Origin: JAJFVC01 sp039698075
GTDB lineage: Bacteria > Planctomycetota > Planctomycetia > Pirellulales > Thermoguttaceae
DNA: 22,394 bases
NCBI GenBank assembly: GCA_039698075.1
Contig: JBDKTJ010000145.1
Span: forward strand, 1 to 22,394
Direction: 5' to 3'
In this document: positions 15,213 through 22,394 of the stretch, piece by piece
Layout of the letters: each line of letters starts with the position of its first letter
Numbering within the stretch: position 1 is the first letter of the stretch
The notes under the pieces: model-generated
What the model was told of the DNA's origin: nothing
Seen by the model: the letters and a program-made list of their open reading frames with translations, nothing else
Databases searched by the model: none
Program-made: the position numbers and the translations under genes

Positions 15213-17000
15213 TCAAGGTCGTCCCGCCCGCCGCAACTGGATCCGCTCGTAATTCTTGCGGATTTCCGGGCGATCCGGCTGAATTTGCACGGCTTTTTCG
15301 TAACAGGCCGCCGCACGGTCGAGCTGTCCACGCCGGGCCAGCAGGTTGCCGTAGTTGGCCAGCGCCTCGACGTAATCCGGCCGGAGTCGCAACGCCGATT
15401 CGTATTGCGACGCCGCTCGATCCCCTTGACCGCGACGCGTCAAAAGCACGCCGAAATTGCAGTGCGTCTCGGCGCTATCCGGGTTGATCCGCAACGACGC
15501 CTCATACGACGGCTCGGCCTCGTCCAATCGACCGATCGCCATCATCGCGTTGCCGAGATTCGAAAAACTAACAGCATCGTCCGGCCGAATCCGCACCGCC
15601 TCGCGATACTGGACGACCGCCTCGTCGAATCGTCCTTGGCGGGCCAACTCCACGCCCAAGTTGCTCCGGGCGATATTGTTTTCGGCGTTGCATTGCAGCG
15701 CATGATTCCATAGCGACTCGCTGTCGCGCCAACAGGACGTCTGCCGAAAGGCGACGACCGCCAAGATCGCCAACGCCAGGACGGATGCCGTCGCCACGCC
15801 GATCCGGACGCGTCGCGACGCCGATTGCGACGCATCGCAAACGCCCCAAGCCATCGCCACGCACAGCCCGATCTGAGGCAGATACGTGTAACGATCGGCC
15901 CTCGCATGGGAACCGATTTGCACCAGCCCAATGGCCGGCGCCATCATCAATAGATACCAAAACCACCCAACGAAAAGATAAGGACACCGACGCCGCCACG
16001 TCCACGCCGCCACGGAAACGATCAGCAACACGACCAACGCCGCCCCAGGTTTCCAAAACGGCAAACCGCCCTCCGGATGCGGATAAAACACCGAAAGGTC
16101 CGAGGGCCAAACCATCTGGCCCAGATATGCCGCGTAGGACGCCAAACCGTTGGCGATTCTCGTCTCCAACGGCAATTTTTGAAGCCCAATGACCGCCGTG
16201 CCTTGCCCCCACGCGGCCAACAGCCCGGCCGCCACGCTTAAGGCCAACAGCGGAATTTTTTCCAACAGCAACAAGGAGAGACTCGAACTCGGCATCCCTT
16301 GTCGCTCCGCGTTTTTCGCCGGCCACTGACCACTGGCCACCGACCACCTTCCCAGCGGCCAGTCGTCCAACAGCAACAGCACAAGCGGCAATGTCACGGC
16401 GACGGGCTTAGCCGCCAAGCTCAACACGAACGCGGCAGCCAGCAAAAGATAACGTCGCCAGCCGGGCCGCCGAACGTAATAAAGATACGCCCAAAGCGAC
16501 GCCACAAACCAAAACCCGCTCAAAAGCCCTTTCCGTTCCGACACCCAGGCGACCGATTCGACCCGCAACGGATGGACGCCAAACAGCGCCGCCGCCAGCG
16601 CGCTGGGCCAAAGTCGGCCCGTCATGCGCCAAAACACCAGAAACAGCAACACCGTGGTGGACAGATGCAGCAAAACGTTCGTTCCATGGTAGCCCCACGG
16701 TCGGAGCCCCACGAGTTCAAAATCCAACAGATAAGAGGTCCACGTCAGCGGCGCCCACTGATGGCCGTGCGTGGTGGTCATTGCCCAGGCCAAACCGGTC
16801 GGGCTCAGTCCCTGCGAAATTGCTGGGTTTTCATAGACGTTCACCGGGTCGTCGTAGTTGACGAACCCCCAAAAAACGCTCCGGCCAAACACCACGACCA
16901 CGGCCAGCACGAGCAGGCCGCCAAGCAACGCCGCTGTGCGACCATCGTGATTCCGATCCGGCGCCGGTGTTTTTTCGACGTTGCGTTTCTTGCGGCGCAT
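15213..17000 (-). CDS. GT-C-like membrane protein with C-terminal TPR repeats (TMTC-like)
   Basis: This 595-residue integral membrane protein has about ten hydrophobic segments between residues ~22 and 420, then four to five TPR units at ~440-585, for example NLGVELARQGRFDEAVVQY and NLGNAMMAIGRLDEAEPSY. The N-terminal loop FVNYDDP (46-52) with NP and WAPLTW nearby, and the HPLRVESVAWVSERKGLLSG block (143-162), match bacterial relatives of TMTC/PMT-type protein O-glycosyltransferases. The Asp pair would be the GT-C catalytic or metal site by family analogy. The role may be glycosylation of exported proteins using a lipid-linked sugar, but that is inference. ATG 17000 is preceded by GGTGG at four bases. 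A TTG 18 codons upstream (17054) is also open. The cytoplasmic loop after LLLLDDWPLGRW contains a heptamer repeat (16321-16348). Confidence 0.8.
   Translation of the reverse strand: MRRKKRNVEKTPAPDRNHDGRTAALLGGLLVLAVVVVFGRSVFWGFVNYDDPVNVYENPAISQGLSPTGLAWAMTTTHGHQWAPLTWTSYLLDFELVGLRPWGYHGTNVLLHLSTTVLLFLVFWRMTGRLWPSALAAALFGVHPLRVESVAWVSERKGLLSGFWFVASLWAYLYYVRRPGWRRYLLLAAAFVLSLAAKPVAVTLPLVLLLLDDWPLGRWSVASGQWPAKNAERQGMPSSSLSLLLLEKIPLLALSVAAGLLAAWGQGTAVIGLQKLPLETRIANGLASYAAYLGQMVWPSDLSVFYPHPEGGLPFWKPGAALVVLLIVSVAAWTWRRRCPYLFVGWFWYLLMMAPAIGLVQIGSHARADRYTYLPQIGLCVAMAWGVCDASQSASRRVRIGVATASVLALAILAVVAFRQTSCWRDSESLWNHALQCNAENNIARSNLGVELARQGRFDEAVVQYREAVRIRPDDAVSFSNLGNAMMAIGRLDEAEPSYEASLRINPDSAETHCNFGVLLTRRGQGDRAASQYESALRLRPDYVEALANYGNLLARRGQLDRAAACYEKAVQIQPDRPEIRKNYERIQLRRAGRP
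16321..16348. repeat. Four tandem heptamers GRCCACY inside the TPR gene
   Basis: The plus strand reads GGCCACT, GACCACT, GGCCACC, GACCACC in a row. On the coding (minus) strand these are RGTGGYC units, encoding W-S-V-A-S-G-Q-W-P at residues ~219-227 in a loop between membrane segments. The unit length is not a multiple of three, so any change other than three copies would shift the frame. Confidence 0.75.
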
Positions 17001-17072
17001 TCGACCACCGACATCTCGATAAAACTGTCTGGACCTGTTCGGGCCGGCGACCAACGTGTCATCCGTCGGTGG

Positions 17073-17102
17073 ACTTTACCGCATTGGCTGGCTGGCCGTC
17101 AA
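17073..17102 (-). promoter_or_regulatory. Candidate promoter of the TPR/HD unit
   Basis: Reading leftwards: TTGACG (17102-17097), an 18-base spacer ending ATGCGG, then TAAAGT (17078-17073). Transcription would start near 17066, about 65 bases before ATG 17000. It shares the spacer length and TGCGGTARAGT end with the hydrolase promoter candidate. If it is the true promoter, the TTG start at 17054 would leave only a very short leader. Confidence 0.4.
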
Positions 17103-17263
17103 TAATGGCGGAACGAGAAACATCGCACTTGCCCTAATCTATCCAGTTTTCCTCCATTTTTCCTTTAACCCGTAAACCACCATAGTGTCATTTTCAGATT
17201 TTGGTTAAACTAGGCAATCGTGTATGACTTTCCGGATAGGATAAGATAAGGGGTGACCAGCCC

Positions 17264-18502
17264 ATGTCGACTCGGCCATTTCGATTCGTCCATGCCAGCG
17301 ACTTCCATCTGGAACGGCCGTTGATGGGGGTGGCCGAGGTGCCCGACCATCTTCGGACCGCGTTTGTCGACGCCCCCTACACGGCGGCGAAAAAGCTGTT
17401 CGACGTGGCGTTGGCCGAGGGCGTCGAGTTCGTCGTGTTGTCGGGCGATCTTTTGGACGCTCCTCGAACGGGTCCGCGAGGTCCGCTGTTTCTCGTCGAA
17501 CAATTCCGTCGACTCGCCGAGCAGAAAATCCCCGTCTATTGGGCCGGCGGTTCGCTCGACCCGCCCGATGCCTGGCCGTCGACCTTTGAGTTGCCGAAAA
17601 ACGTCCACCCGTTCGCTCGCGGCCGGGTCGAAGATTTGCAACTTTCATGCGAAGGGGCGCCGCTGGTTCGACTGTCGGGCGTTTCGAGCGATGCGCAGCG
17701 ACCTTTGCGTCCGAACGATTTCTTGCCCGACCCGACCGGATTGTTTTCGATGGCCGTCGCCTATGGAGACGCCGACCTGCAGGCGATGCAGTCGCGAGGC
17801 ATTGCGTATTGGGCGCTCGGCGGTCGACACGATCGCGGCACGCCGCAGTCGGGCCCCCAGATGATTCACTACTGCGGCAGCCCGCAAGGCCGGTGTCCCG
17901 AAGAGCCCGGCCCGCACGGCTGCACGCTGGTGCAAGTGGACGAACAAGGCCAAGCCCGAACCGTCTTGATTCCGACCGATGCCGCGCGGTGGCTGAACGA
18001 GCGGATCGTGGTCGACGAGTCGCACGCGCGCGAGGATCTGCAATCGCAGATGGACGCCCGGATCGAGACGCTTTTGGAGGCCGCGCCGGGCGTGTTGCTT
18101 CTGATTTCCTGGACCGTCGCCGGACGAGGGCCGTTGATTGCATCGTTGCGCCGCGGCGCGATGGCCGACCAGTTGCTCGCGGGCCTTCGCGATCGTTTTG
18201 GCTCGGAAGGGCGGACGCCGGCCGCTTGGTCGATCTCGCTCGATGTGGAGTTGTCCGAAACGCTTCCGCCCGAGTGGTACGAACAGGAGACGATCCGCGG
18301 CGACTTTTTGCGGGCGGTGCGTCAGTTGCAGATGAATCCGTCCGAGCCGATCGCGTTGGAGTCGTATCTGTCCGAGGCCCATCGAGCCGGCACGTTGGGG
18401 ACCGAAGCGACCGCACTGAACAAAACGGCCCGCGACCGCTTGTTGCGCGAGGCGGCGGCGCTCGGCGTCGATTTGCTCAGCGGAGAGGAGGCCCCGGCAT
18501 GA
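17264..18502 (+). CDS. YhaO-like metallophosphoesterase (SbcD/Mre11-related) with degenerate active site
   Basis: This 412-residue cytoplasmic protein belongs to the calcineurin-like phosphoesterases and, with its neighbour, forms a YhaO/YhaN-type pair related to the SbcCD nuclease complex. Motif I is SDFHL (D13, H15) and motif II is SGDLLD (D62). The usual GNHD of motif III reads GGSLDP (95-100), the motif IV His is replaced in VAYGDAD (Tyr167), and the GHxH of motif V reads GGRH (only H189 kept). By the Mre11 pattern this keeps the first metal site (Asp, His, Asp, last His) and removes the second metal site and the catalytic His. Nuclease activity is therefore doubtful. The C-terminal part (~240-412) is family-like but has no motif I can name. 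ATG 17264 has AAGGGG ten bases upstream. The stop overlaps the next start in ATGA, so translation of the two is probably coupled. Confidence 0.85.
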   Translation: MSTRPFRFVHASDFHLERPLMGVAEVPDHLRTAFVDAPYTAAKKLFDVALAEGVEFVVLSGDLLDAPRTGPRGPLFLVEQFRRLAEQKIPVYWAGGSLDPPDAWPSTFELPKNVHPFARGRVEDLQLSCEGAPLVRLSGVSSDAQRPLRPNDFLPDPTGLFSMAVAYGDADLQAMQSRGIAYWALGGRHDRGTPQSGPQMIHYCGSPQGRCPEEPGPHGCTLVQVDEQGQARTVLIPTDAARWLNERIVVDESHAREDLQSQMDARIETLLEAAPGVLLLISWTVAGRGPLIASLRRGAMADQLLAGLRDRFGSEGRTPAAWSISLDVELSETLPPEWYEQETIRGDFLRAVRQLQMNPSEPIALESYLSEAHRAGTLGTEATALNKTARDRLLREAAALGVDLLSGEEAPA

Positions 18503-21500
18503 AAATCACCGACCTGACTGTCGAAGGATTCGGCGTCTGGACCGGGCTTCGGATCGAACGAGTCTCCGAAGGGCTCAACGTGTTGTACGGTCCGAACGAA
18601 GCGGGCAAAACCACGCTGCTCCAATTCGTCCGCTCGATGCTTTACGGTTTTTCGGCCGAGCGGCGACGCTACTTGCCGCCGGTCCATGGCGGACGGTCCG
18701 GAGGCGTGCTCGAACTGGCCAGCCCGCACGGCCGATTCGCCGTGGCCCGCTACGACGAACCGTCGGACGACGGAGCCTTGGGCGAACAAGTGACGCTGAC
18801 CGCTCCGGACGGCACGCGACAAGGCGAACACTTTTTGAAAGTGCTGCTGTCGAATATCGACGAGCCGGTGTTCAATAATGTGTTCGCTGTGGGCCTCCGC
18901 GAAATCCAGGAACTGGCCACGCTGAGCGACACCGAGGCCGCCGAGTTGCTTTACAGCCTGTCGGCCGGCTTGGACCGCGTCTCGCTGGTCGACGTGCTTC
19001 GGGAGCTGGAGAACTCCCGCAATCGGCTGCTCGACCCGGCCGGGCGTCCCTGTCAAATCGTTCAACTGTTGACCGAACGCGAACGGTTGCAAGCGGAAAT
19101 CGAGGAGCTCGGCGCGGTCCATCGCCATTACGCCCATCTGGCGGCCCAACGCGACGGCCTGCGTCGAGAAATCGTTCGTTTCGAAGAGGACGTCCATCAG
19201 GTGGAGCGTTCGGCCCGGGCGATCGACCTGGCCCTGTCGCTGCGCGATCGCTGGACGCGGCGAGCGTCGCTCGACGATCAGCTTTCGGCTTTGGGCCCCG
19301 TGCGTCCGATGCCCGACGGCGCGATGGGACGGCTCGACGCGCTGAACGCGAAGTTGCAGCATCACCAACAACGGTTGGACGAGTTGGCCGAGTCGCGGGA
19401 ACAAGCCAAACGCGAGTTCGATTCGCTTTGCGTCAACGAGGCCCTGTGGCGTCAAACCGCGCGGATCGAGGCGCTCAAGGACCAGGAGCCGTGGATCGAC
19501 CAGTTGCGAGGGCAGATCGCCGAGTTGCAGGCGGAAATCGACCAGTGCCAATCGGAATTGACCGTCGAGCGGGATCGACTCGGCTGGAAAGCCGATTGGG
19601 ACTCGATGCCGCGATTCTCGGCCAAAACGCTCACGCCGCTGCGCGCGTCGGCCCGGCGGTTGCGCGAAGGTCGCCAACGGTTGAACGAGGCCCGGCAAGC
19701 TGCCGACGCGGCCGGCCGGACCGCCCAATCGCTGGCCGAGCAGATCCATTCGGCGATCGCGTCGCGCGGGGCCGCCGACTTGGCTTCGGCCATGGATCAG
19801 GCCGGCTCGCTGGTGGCCCAACTCCGCCGTCGCCTTCAAATGGACGAGCGGCTCGACCAACTCGCCCGGCATCAATCGGAACTCGAACAGCGAACCCAGG
19901 GACTCATCGAACGCCAACTGCCCGTTCGCACGTTGGCCGCCCTTGGCGCGACGTTTAGCGCAGGCGCGCTGCTGATTCTCGCCGGGCTGTTTTGGCCGAC
20001 GACCGCCGTGTGGTCGATCGGCTGGACGCTGGTGATTCTGTCGCTGGCCGGAGCCGCGGCGTCGTTGGGCGGCCACTGGATGATCGGCCGCGCCAATGCC
20101 CAGCAATTGGACGGCTGCCACAAGCAACTCGGCGTCCTGCAAATGCAAGTCCAACAAACCAAGTCCGATCGCGACGCGCTCGATCTGCAATTGCCGCGCG
20201 GCGGCGGTCCGATTCCCGTGCGTCTCGAAACGGCCGAGCGAGAACTGGCCGCCTTGGAGGAATTGTCTCCGTTGGAAACCCGACGCAACGCGGCCCAACA
20301 AGAGTTCGACGCCGCCTCGCATCGCGTCCATCAGTCCGAGGAGGAGTTAAAACAGGCCCGACGTCGCTGGCGGGAATCGGTGGCCGACGCCGGCTTGCCC
20401 GAGGATTTCGGCCCCAAGCAGGTCCAATGTCTCTCGCAGCGCGGCGATCGGATCGTCGACCTGCAACGCCGGTCGTCGCAACGTCGCGAGGAGCTGGGGC
20501 GGCGTCAACGCGAATTGGACGCCCTGAGCTCGCGAGTCTCGCAATTGGCCGCCGACGCCGGCGTTTCGCTCCATGCGGCCGATCCCGTCGAACAGATCGA
20601 CGAGCTTAGCGAAGCCGTCGCCCGGCAGCAGTCGGACGCCGTTCGCCGCGAGACGTTGCGTCACGAAGCGCGTCGCATTCGCGCGGCCCGGGCGAAACGC
20701 GAAGAAGCCGTCAGCCGGCTGAATCATTTGCGGCGAGAGCTGTTTTTTGAGTCCGGCGTGCACGACGAGCAGGAGTTCCGTCAACGGGCACTGCAGTGCG
20801 CGCAGGCCGAAGCGTTGCAGCGCGATCGCGACGCCGTGGCTCGAGAAATCGAAGCGGCGTTGGGTTCGCAGTGTTCCGAAAACGATGTGCGGCGGCAGCT
20901 CGAATCGCCGCAAACCGTGCCGTTGGAGACGCGACGCGAGGAGTTGCGACGCCGGGCGGACGAGTTGCAGCGGCAGTTGCGCGAGTCGCTCGAACAGCGC
21001 GGCCGTTTGACCGAACAGTTGGACGCGATGGCCGCCGATCGCCGATTGGCCGGCAAAACGCTCGATCTGGCGGTGCTCGAAAAACGTCTCGATGCGGCGA
21101 TCGAACGTTGGCGCGTGCTGGCCGCCACCTGCTGCATTCTCGACGTGATTCGCACGACCTACGAACAGCATCGGCAGCCGGAAACCTTGCAAGAGGCCTC
21201 GGGCTATTTGGACGAACTGACCCAAGGGCGTTATCATCGGGTGTGGACGCCGTTGGGCCGGCACGTTTTGATGGTGGACGACGCCCAAGGCCACGCGCTG
21301 CCGGTCGAGGTGCTCAGCCGCGGCACCCGCGAACAGCTTTTTCTGGCGTTGCGGTTGGCGTTGGCCGGCTCCTACGCGCGTCGCGGCGCCCCGCTGCCGT
21401 TGGTGCTGGACGACGTGCTCGTGAATTTCGACGCCGATCGGGCGAAGGCCGCCGCCGTGGTGTTGCGCGATTTCGCCACCGCCGGCCATCAGTTGCTCGT

Positions 21501-21798
21501 GTTCACGTGCCACGAACACATTTTGAAAATCTTCCAGTCGTTGCGCACGCCGGTGACGCGATTGCCGAGCAACGCCGAGCCGGGCGAGGTCGTCATCACG
21601 CTGGAACGACGCAACGAAGAGAAGCCGAAACGCGCGCGAGAGCCGAAATCGCCCCGCAAAAGCGCCGCCCGACAACGTGTTCCGCAACTCGACGAGGAAA
21701 CGGAGACGGTCGCGGACGAATCGGAAGAGATCGAGCAGGACGATTCGCTTTGGGAAGACGACGCCGATCAGGCGGACGAGGGCGGCGACCACGCGTAG
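18499..21798 (+). CDS. YhaN-like AAA ATPase (SbcC/Rad50-related) with membrane hairpin
   Basis: This 1099-residue SMC-like ATPase starts MKITDLTVEG. Walker A is GPNEAGKTT (31-39), the ABC signature is LSRGTREQL (939-947), Walker B is LVLDDVLVNFD (968-978) and a switch His lies in FTCHEHI. Between the two ATPase halves run long coiled coils rich in Arg, Glu, Gln and Leu (~190-470 and ~530-880). These are interrupted by two hydrophobic segments (~478-499 and ~504-524) that look like a membrane hairpin. This would tether the complex to the inner membrane. The last 60 residues form a charged tail, Lys/Arg-rich then strongly acidic. By family it would act on DNA ends with the YhaO partner. The same frame is open upstream to 17647, but ATG 18499, in ATGA overlap with the previous gene, matches the family N-terminus. 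It faces the next gene with a nine-base gap. Confidence 0.88.
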   Translation: MKITDLTVEGFGVWTGLRIERVSEGLNVLYGPNEAGKTTLLQFVRSMLYGFSAERRRYLPPVHGGRSGGVLELASPHGRFAVARYDEPSDDGALGEQVTLTAPDGTRQGEHFLKVLLSNIDEPVFNNVFAVGLREIQELATLSDTEAAELLYSLSAGLDRVSLVDVLRELENSRNRLLDPAGRPCQIVQLLTERERLQAEIEELGAVHRHYAHLAAQRDGLRREIVRFEEDVHQVERSARAIDLALSLRDRWTRRASLDDQLSALGPVRPMPDGAMGRLDALNAKLQHHQQRLDELAESREQAKREFDSLCVNEALWRQTARIEALKDQEPWIDQLRGQIAELQAEIDQCQSELTVERDRLGWKADWDSMPRFSAKTLTPLRASARRLREGRQRLNEARQAADAAGRTAQSLAEQIHSAIASRGAADLASAMDQAGSLVAQLRRRLQMDERLDQLARHQSELEQRTQGLIERQLPVRTLAALGATFSAGALLILAGLFWPTTAVWSIGWTLVILSLAGAAASLGGHWMIGRANAQQLDGCHKQLGVLQMQVQQTKSDRDALDLQLPRGGGPIPVRLETAERELAALEELSPLETRRNAAQQEFDAASHRVHQSEEELKQARRRWRESVADAGLPEDFGPKQVQCLSQRGDRIVDLQRRSSQRREELGRRQRELDALSSRVSQLAADAGVSLHAADPVEQIDELSEAVARQQSDAVRRETLRHEARRIRAARAKREEAVSRLNHLRRELFFESGVHDEQEFRQRALQCAQAEALQRDRDAVAREIEAALGSQCSENDVRRQLESPQTVPLETRREELRRRADELQRQLRESLEQRGRLTEQLDAMAADRRLAGKTLDLAVLEKRLDAAIERWRVLAATCCILDVIRTTYEQHRQPETLQEASGYLDELTQGRYHRVWTPLGRHVLMVDDAQGHALPVEVLSRGTREQLFLALRLALAGSYARRGAPLPLVLDDVLVNFDADRAKAAAVVLRDFATAGHQLLVFTCHEHILKIFQSLRTPVTRLPSNAEPGEVVITLERRNEEKPKRAREPKSPRKSAARQRVPQLDEETETVADESEEIEQDDSLWEDDADQADEGGDHA

Positions 21799-21807
21799 CC
21801 TCGGTGG

Positions 21808-22394
21808 TCAATGAAACGCGCGAACCACCAACTGCCACGCGCCCAGCAACAGCGCCATCAGCGCCAGACAGACGACCATCAACAGCGGCACGAACCACCC
21901 TAACTCAAAAACGTGCCAACTGTGGTCCCAGATCAAATCCCAACGGACAACCACGAACAACGTGGCCAGGCAAAGAAACGGGCCGTAGGGAATTTCCTTG
22001 TCGCGGAACAGAATCAACCGCAGCAGGCCGACGATCAGCCCGGCCATCGGCGCGAGAAAGAAAATTACCAGGCAAGGCTGCCAACCGAGAAACGCTCCGA
22101 TCATCGCCATGAGCGTGACGTCGCCGAAACCCATCGCCTCACGATGCAACACGGCCGTGCCGATGATGCGAACCGCCCAGATCAGTCCGCCGCCGACCGC
22201 TGCGCCGATCAACGAACTCAAGAGCCCCTGCCAAGCCCATCCGCCGAGCGTCCAAATCCACGCGAAAACCAGCGACCCCAAAACGGCCATGGCGCCGATG
22301 CGATACGAAACCCGCTCGCGTGCGATCCGAGCTAGACAAAGCTGCGCGGCCCGACGCCACCCGTGACGCATCCGCCACGTTCGCGGCAGCAGCG
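21808..22394 (-). CDS. Prepilin peptidase (A24 family), C-terminal part (cut by window edge)
   Basis: The frame stays open through the right window edge. The first ATG in view (22371) is probably internal, because the seven codons before it are also open. The visible part has several membrane segments and the A24 motif MGFGDVTLMAMIGAFLGW, whose Asp is one of the two catalytic aspartates. EIPYGPFLC is also typical. The first catalytic Asp expected upstream is not in view. The enzyme would cleave (and often methylate) type IV pilin-like precursors in the inner membrane. The gene is tail-to-tail with the ATPase gene. A weak inverted repeat (GGTGGT 21803-21808, ACCACC 21824-21829) spans the junction. 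Confidence 0.85.
   Translation of the reverse strand, partial: LLPRTWRMRHGWRRAAQLCLARIARERVSYRIGAMAVLGSLVFAWIWTLGGWAWQGLLSSLIGAAVGGGLIWAVRIIGTAVLHREAMGFGDVTLMAMIGAFLGWQPCLVIFFLAPMAGLIVGLLRLILFRDKEIPYGPFLCLATLFVVVRWDLIWDHSWHVFELGWFVPLLMVVCLALMALLLGAWQLVVRAFH

Noticed and set aside
13816..15252. A 478-codon plus-strand frame opposite the HD gene.
   Set aside because: The opposite strand encodes a complete HD protein with all metal ligands; this frame has no recognisable features.
17647..18498. In-frame upstream extension of the YhaN frame.
   Set aside because: It overlaps the YhaO gene in another frame and translates to Arg-rich shadow sequence. The family N-terminus MKITDLTVEGFG begins at 18499.
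18322..20331. A 669-codon minus-strand frame, with another of 481 codons at 20347-21792.
   Set aside because: Both are antisense to the ATPase gene and consist of Gln/Arg/Leu-rich shadow sequence of coiled-coil codons.
17264..21798. Reading the phosphoesterase/ATPase pair as an anti-phage defence system.
   Set aside because: The pair matches the YhaO/YhaN family, and the flanking genes are envelope and housekeeping types. No toxin, restriction, helicase or integrase partner is present.
1..22394. Search by eye for tRNA, rRNA, CRISPR arrays, transposases, integrases and attachment sites.
   Set aside because: None was seen. The only repeats are protein-coding repeats, the GGN run and the heptamers.

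Overview
The window looks like chromosomal DNA from a planctomycete, most likely of the Pirellula/Rhodopirellula kind. The base composition is GC-rich. It carries several families I associate with that phylum: a BBP7-type beta-barrel protein, a giant secreted protein with an LEPR-XLL-type N-terminal motif, a GT-C/TPR membrane protein, and a divergent YhaO/YhaN pair. The assignment rests on family recognition by eye, not on a search.

Layout, left to right. (1) The 5' two-thirds or so of a BBP7 outer-membrane barrel gene runs leftwards off the window (1-1183, minus). (2) A roughly 770-base non-coding region follows, with small palindromes near the BBP7 start and a candidate promoter plus leader hairpins for the next gene. 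(3) One 10.6-kb gene (1953-12551, plus) encodes a 3532-residue repeat protein. It combines two interleaved repeat families, two Ig-like regions, a leishmanolysin-like zinc-protease domain, a poly-Gly linker, a six-loop FG-GAP/VCBS propeller and a C-terminal metzincin-like HExxHxxGxxH domain. (4) On the minus strand comes an alpha/beta-hydrolase that has lost its catalytic Ser and His (12654-13424). Upstream of it is a two-gene unit: a GT-C-like TPR membrane protein (15213-17000) followed by an HD-domain phosphohydrolase (13744-15141). (5) On the plus strand, a YhaO-like phosphoesterase (17264-18502) overlaps by four bases a YhaN-like AAA ATPase (18499-21798). (6) An A24 prepilin peptidase is cut by the right edge (21808-22394, minus).

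How the genes may work together. The left half is devoted to the cell envelope or exterior: an outer-membrane barrel and a giant calcium- and zinc-binding surface or secreted protein. The right half holds a putative membrane-associated SbcCD-like DNA-processing pair and a nucleotide phosphohydrolase. I see no tRNA, rRNA, CRISPR array, transposase or integrase, and no clear defence or biosynthetic island.

The most unusual observations are these: a hydrolase in which both Ser and His of the triad have become Asp; a YhaO protein that keeps exactly one metal site and has lost the other; two unrelated zinc-protease motifs in one giant polypeptide; and a shared promoter-like pattern (-35, 18-base spacer, TARAGT) upstream of three of the genes.
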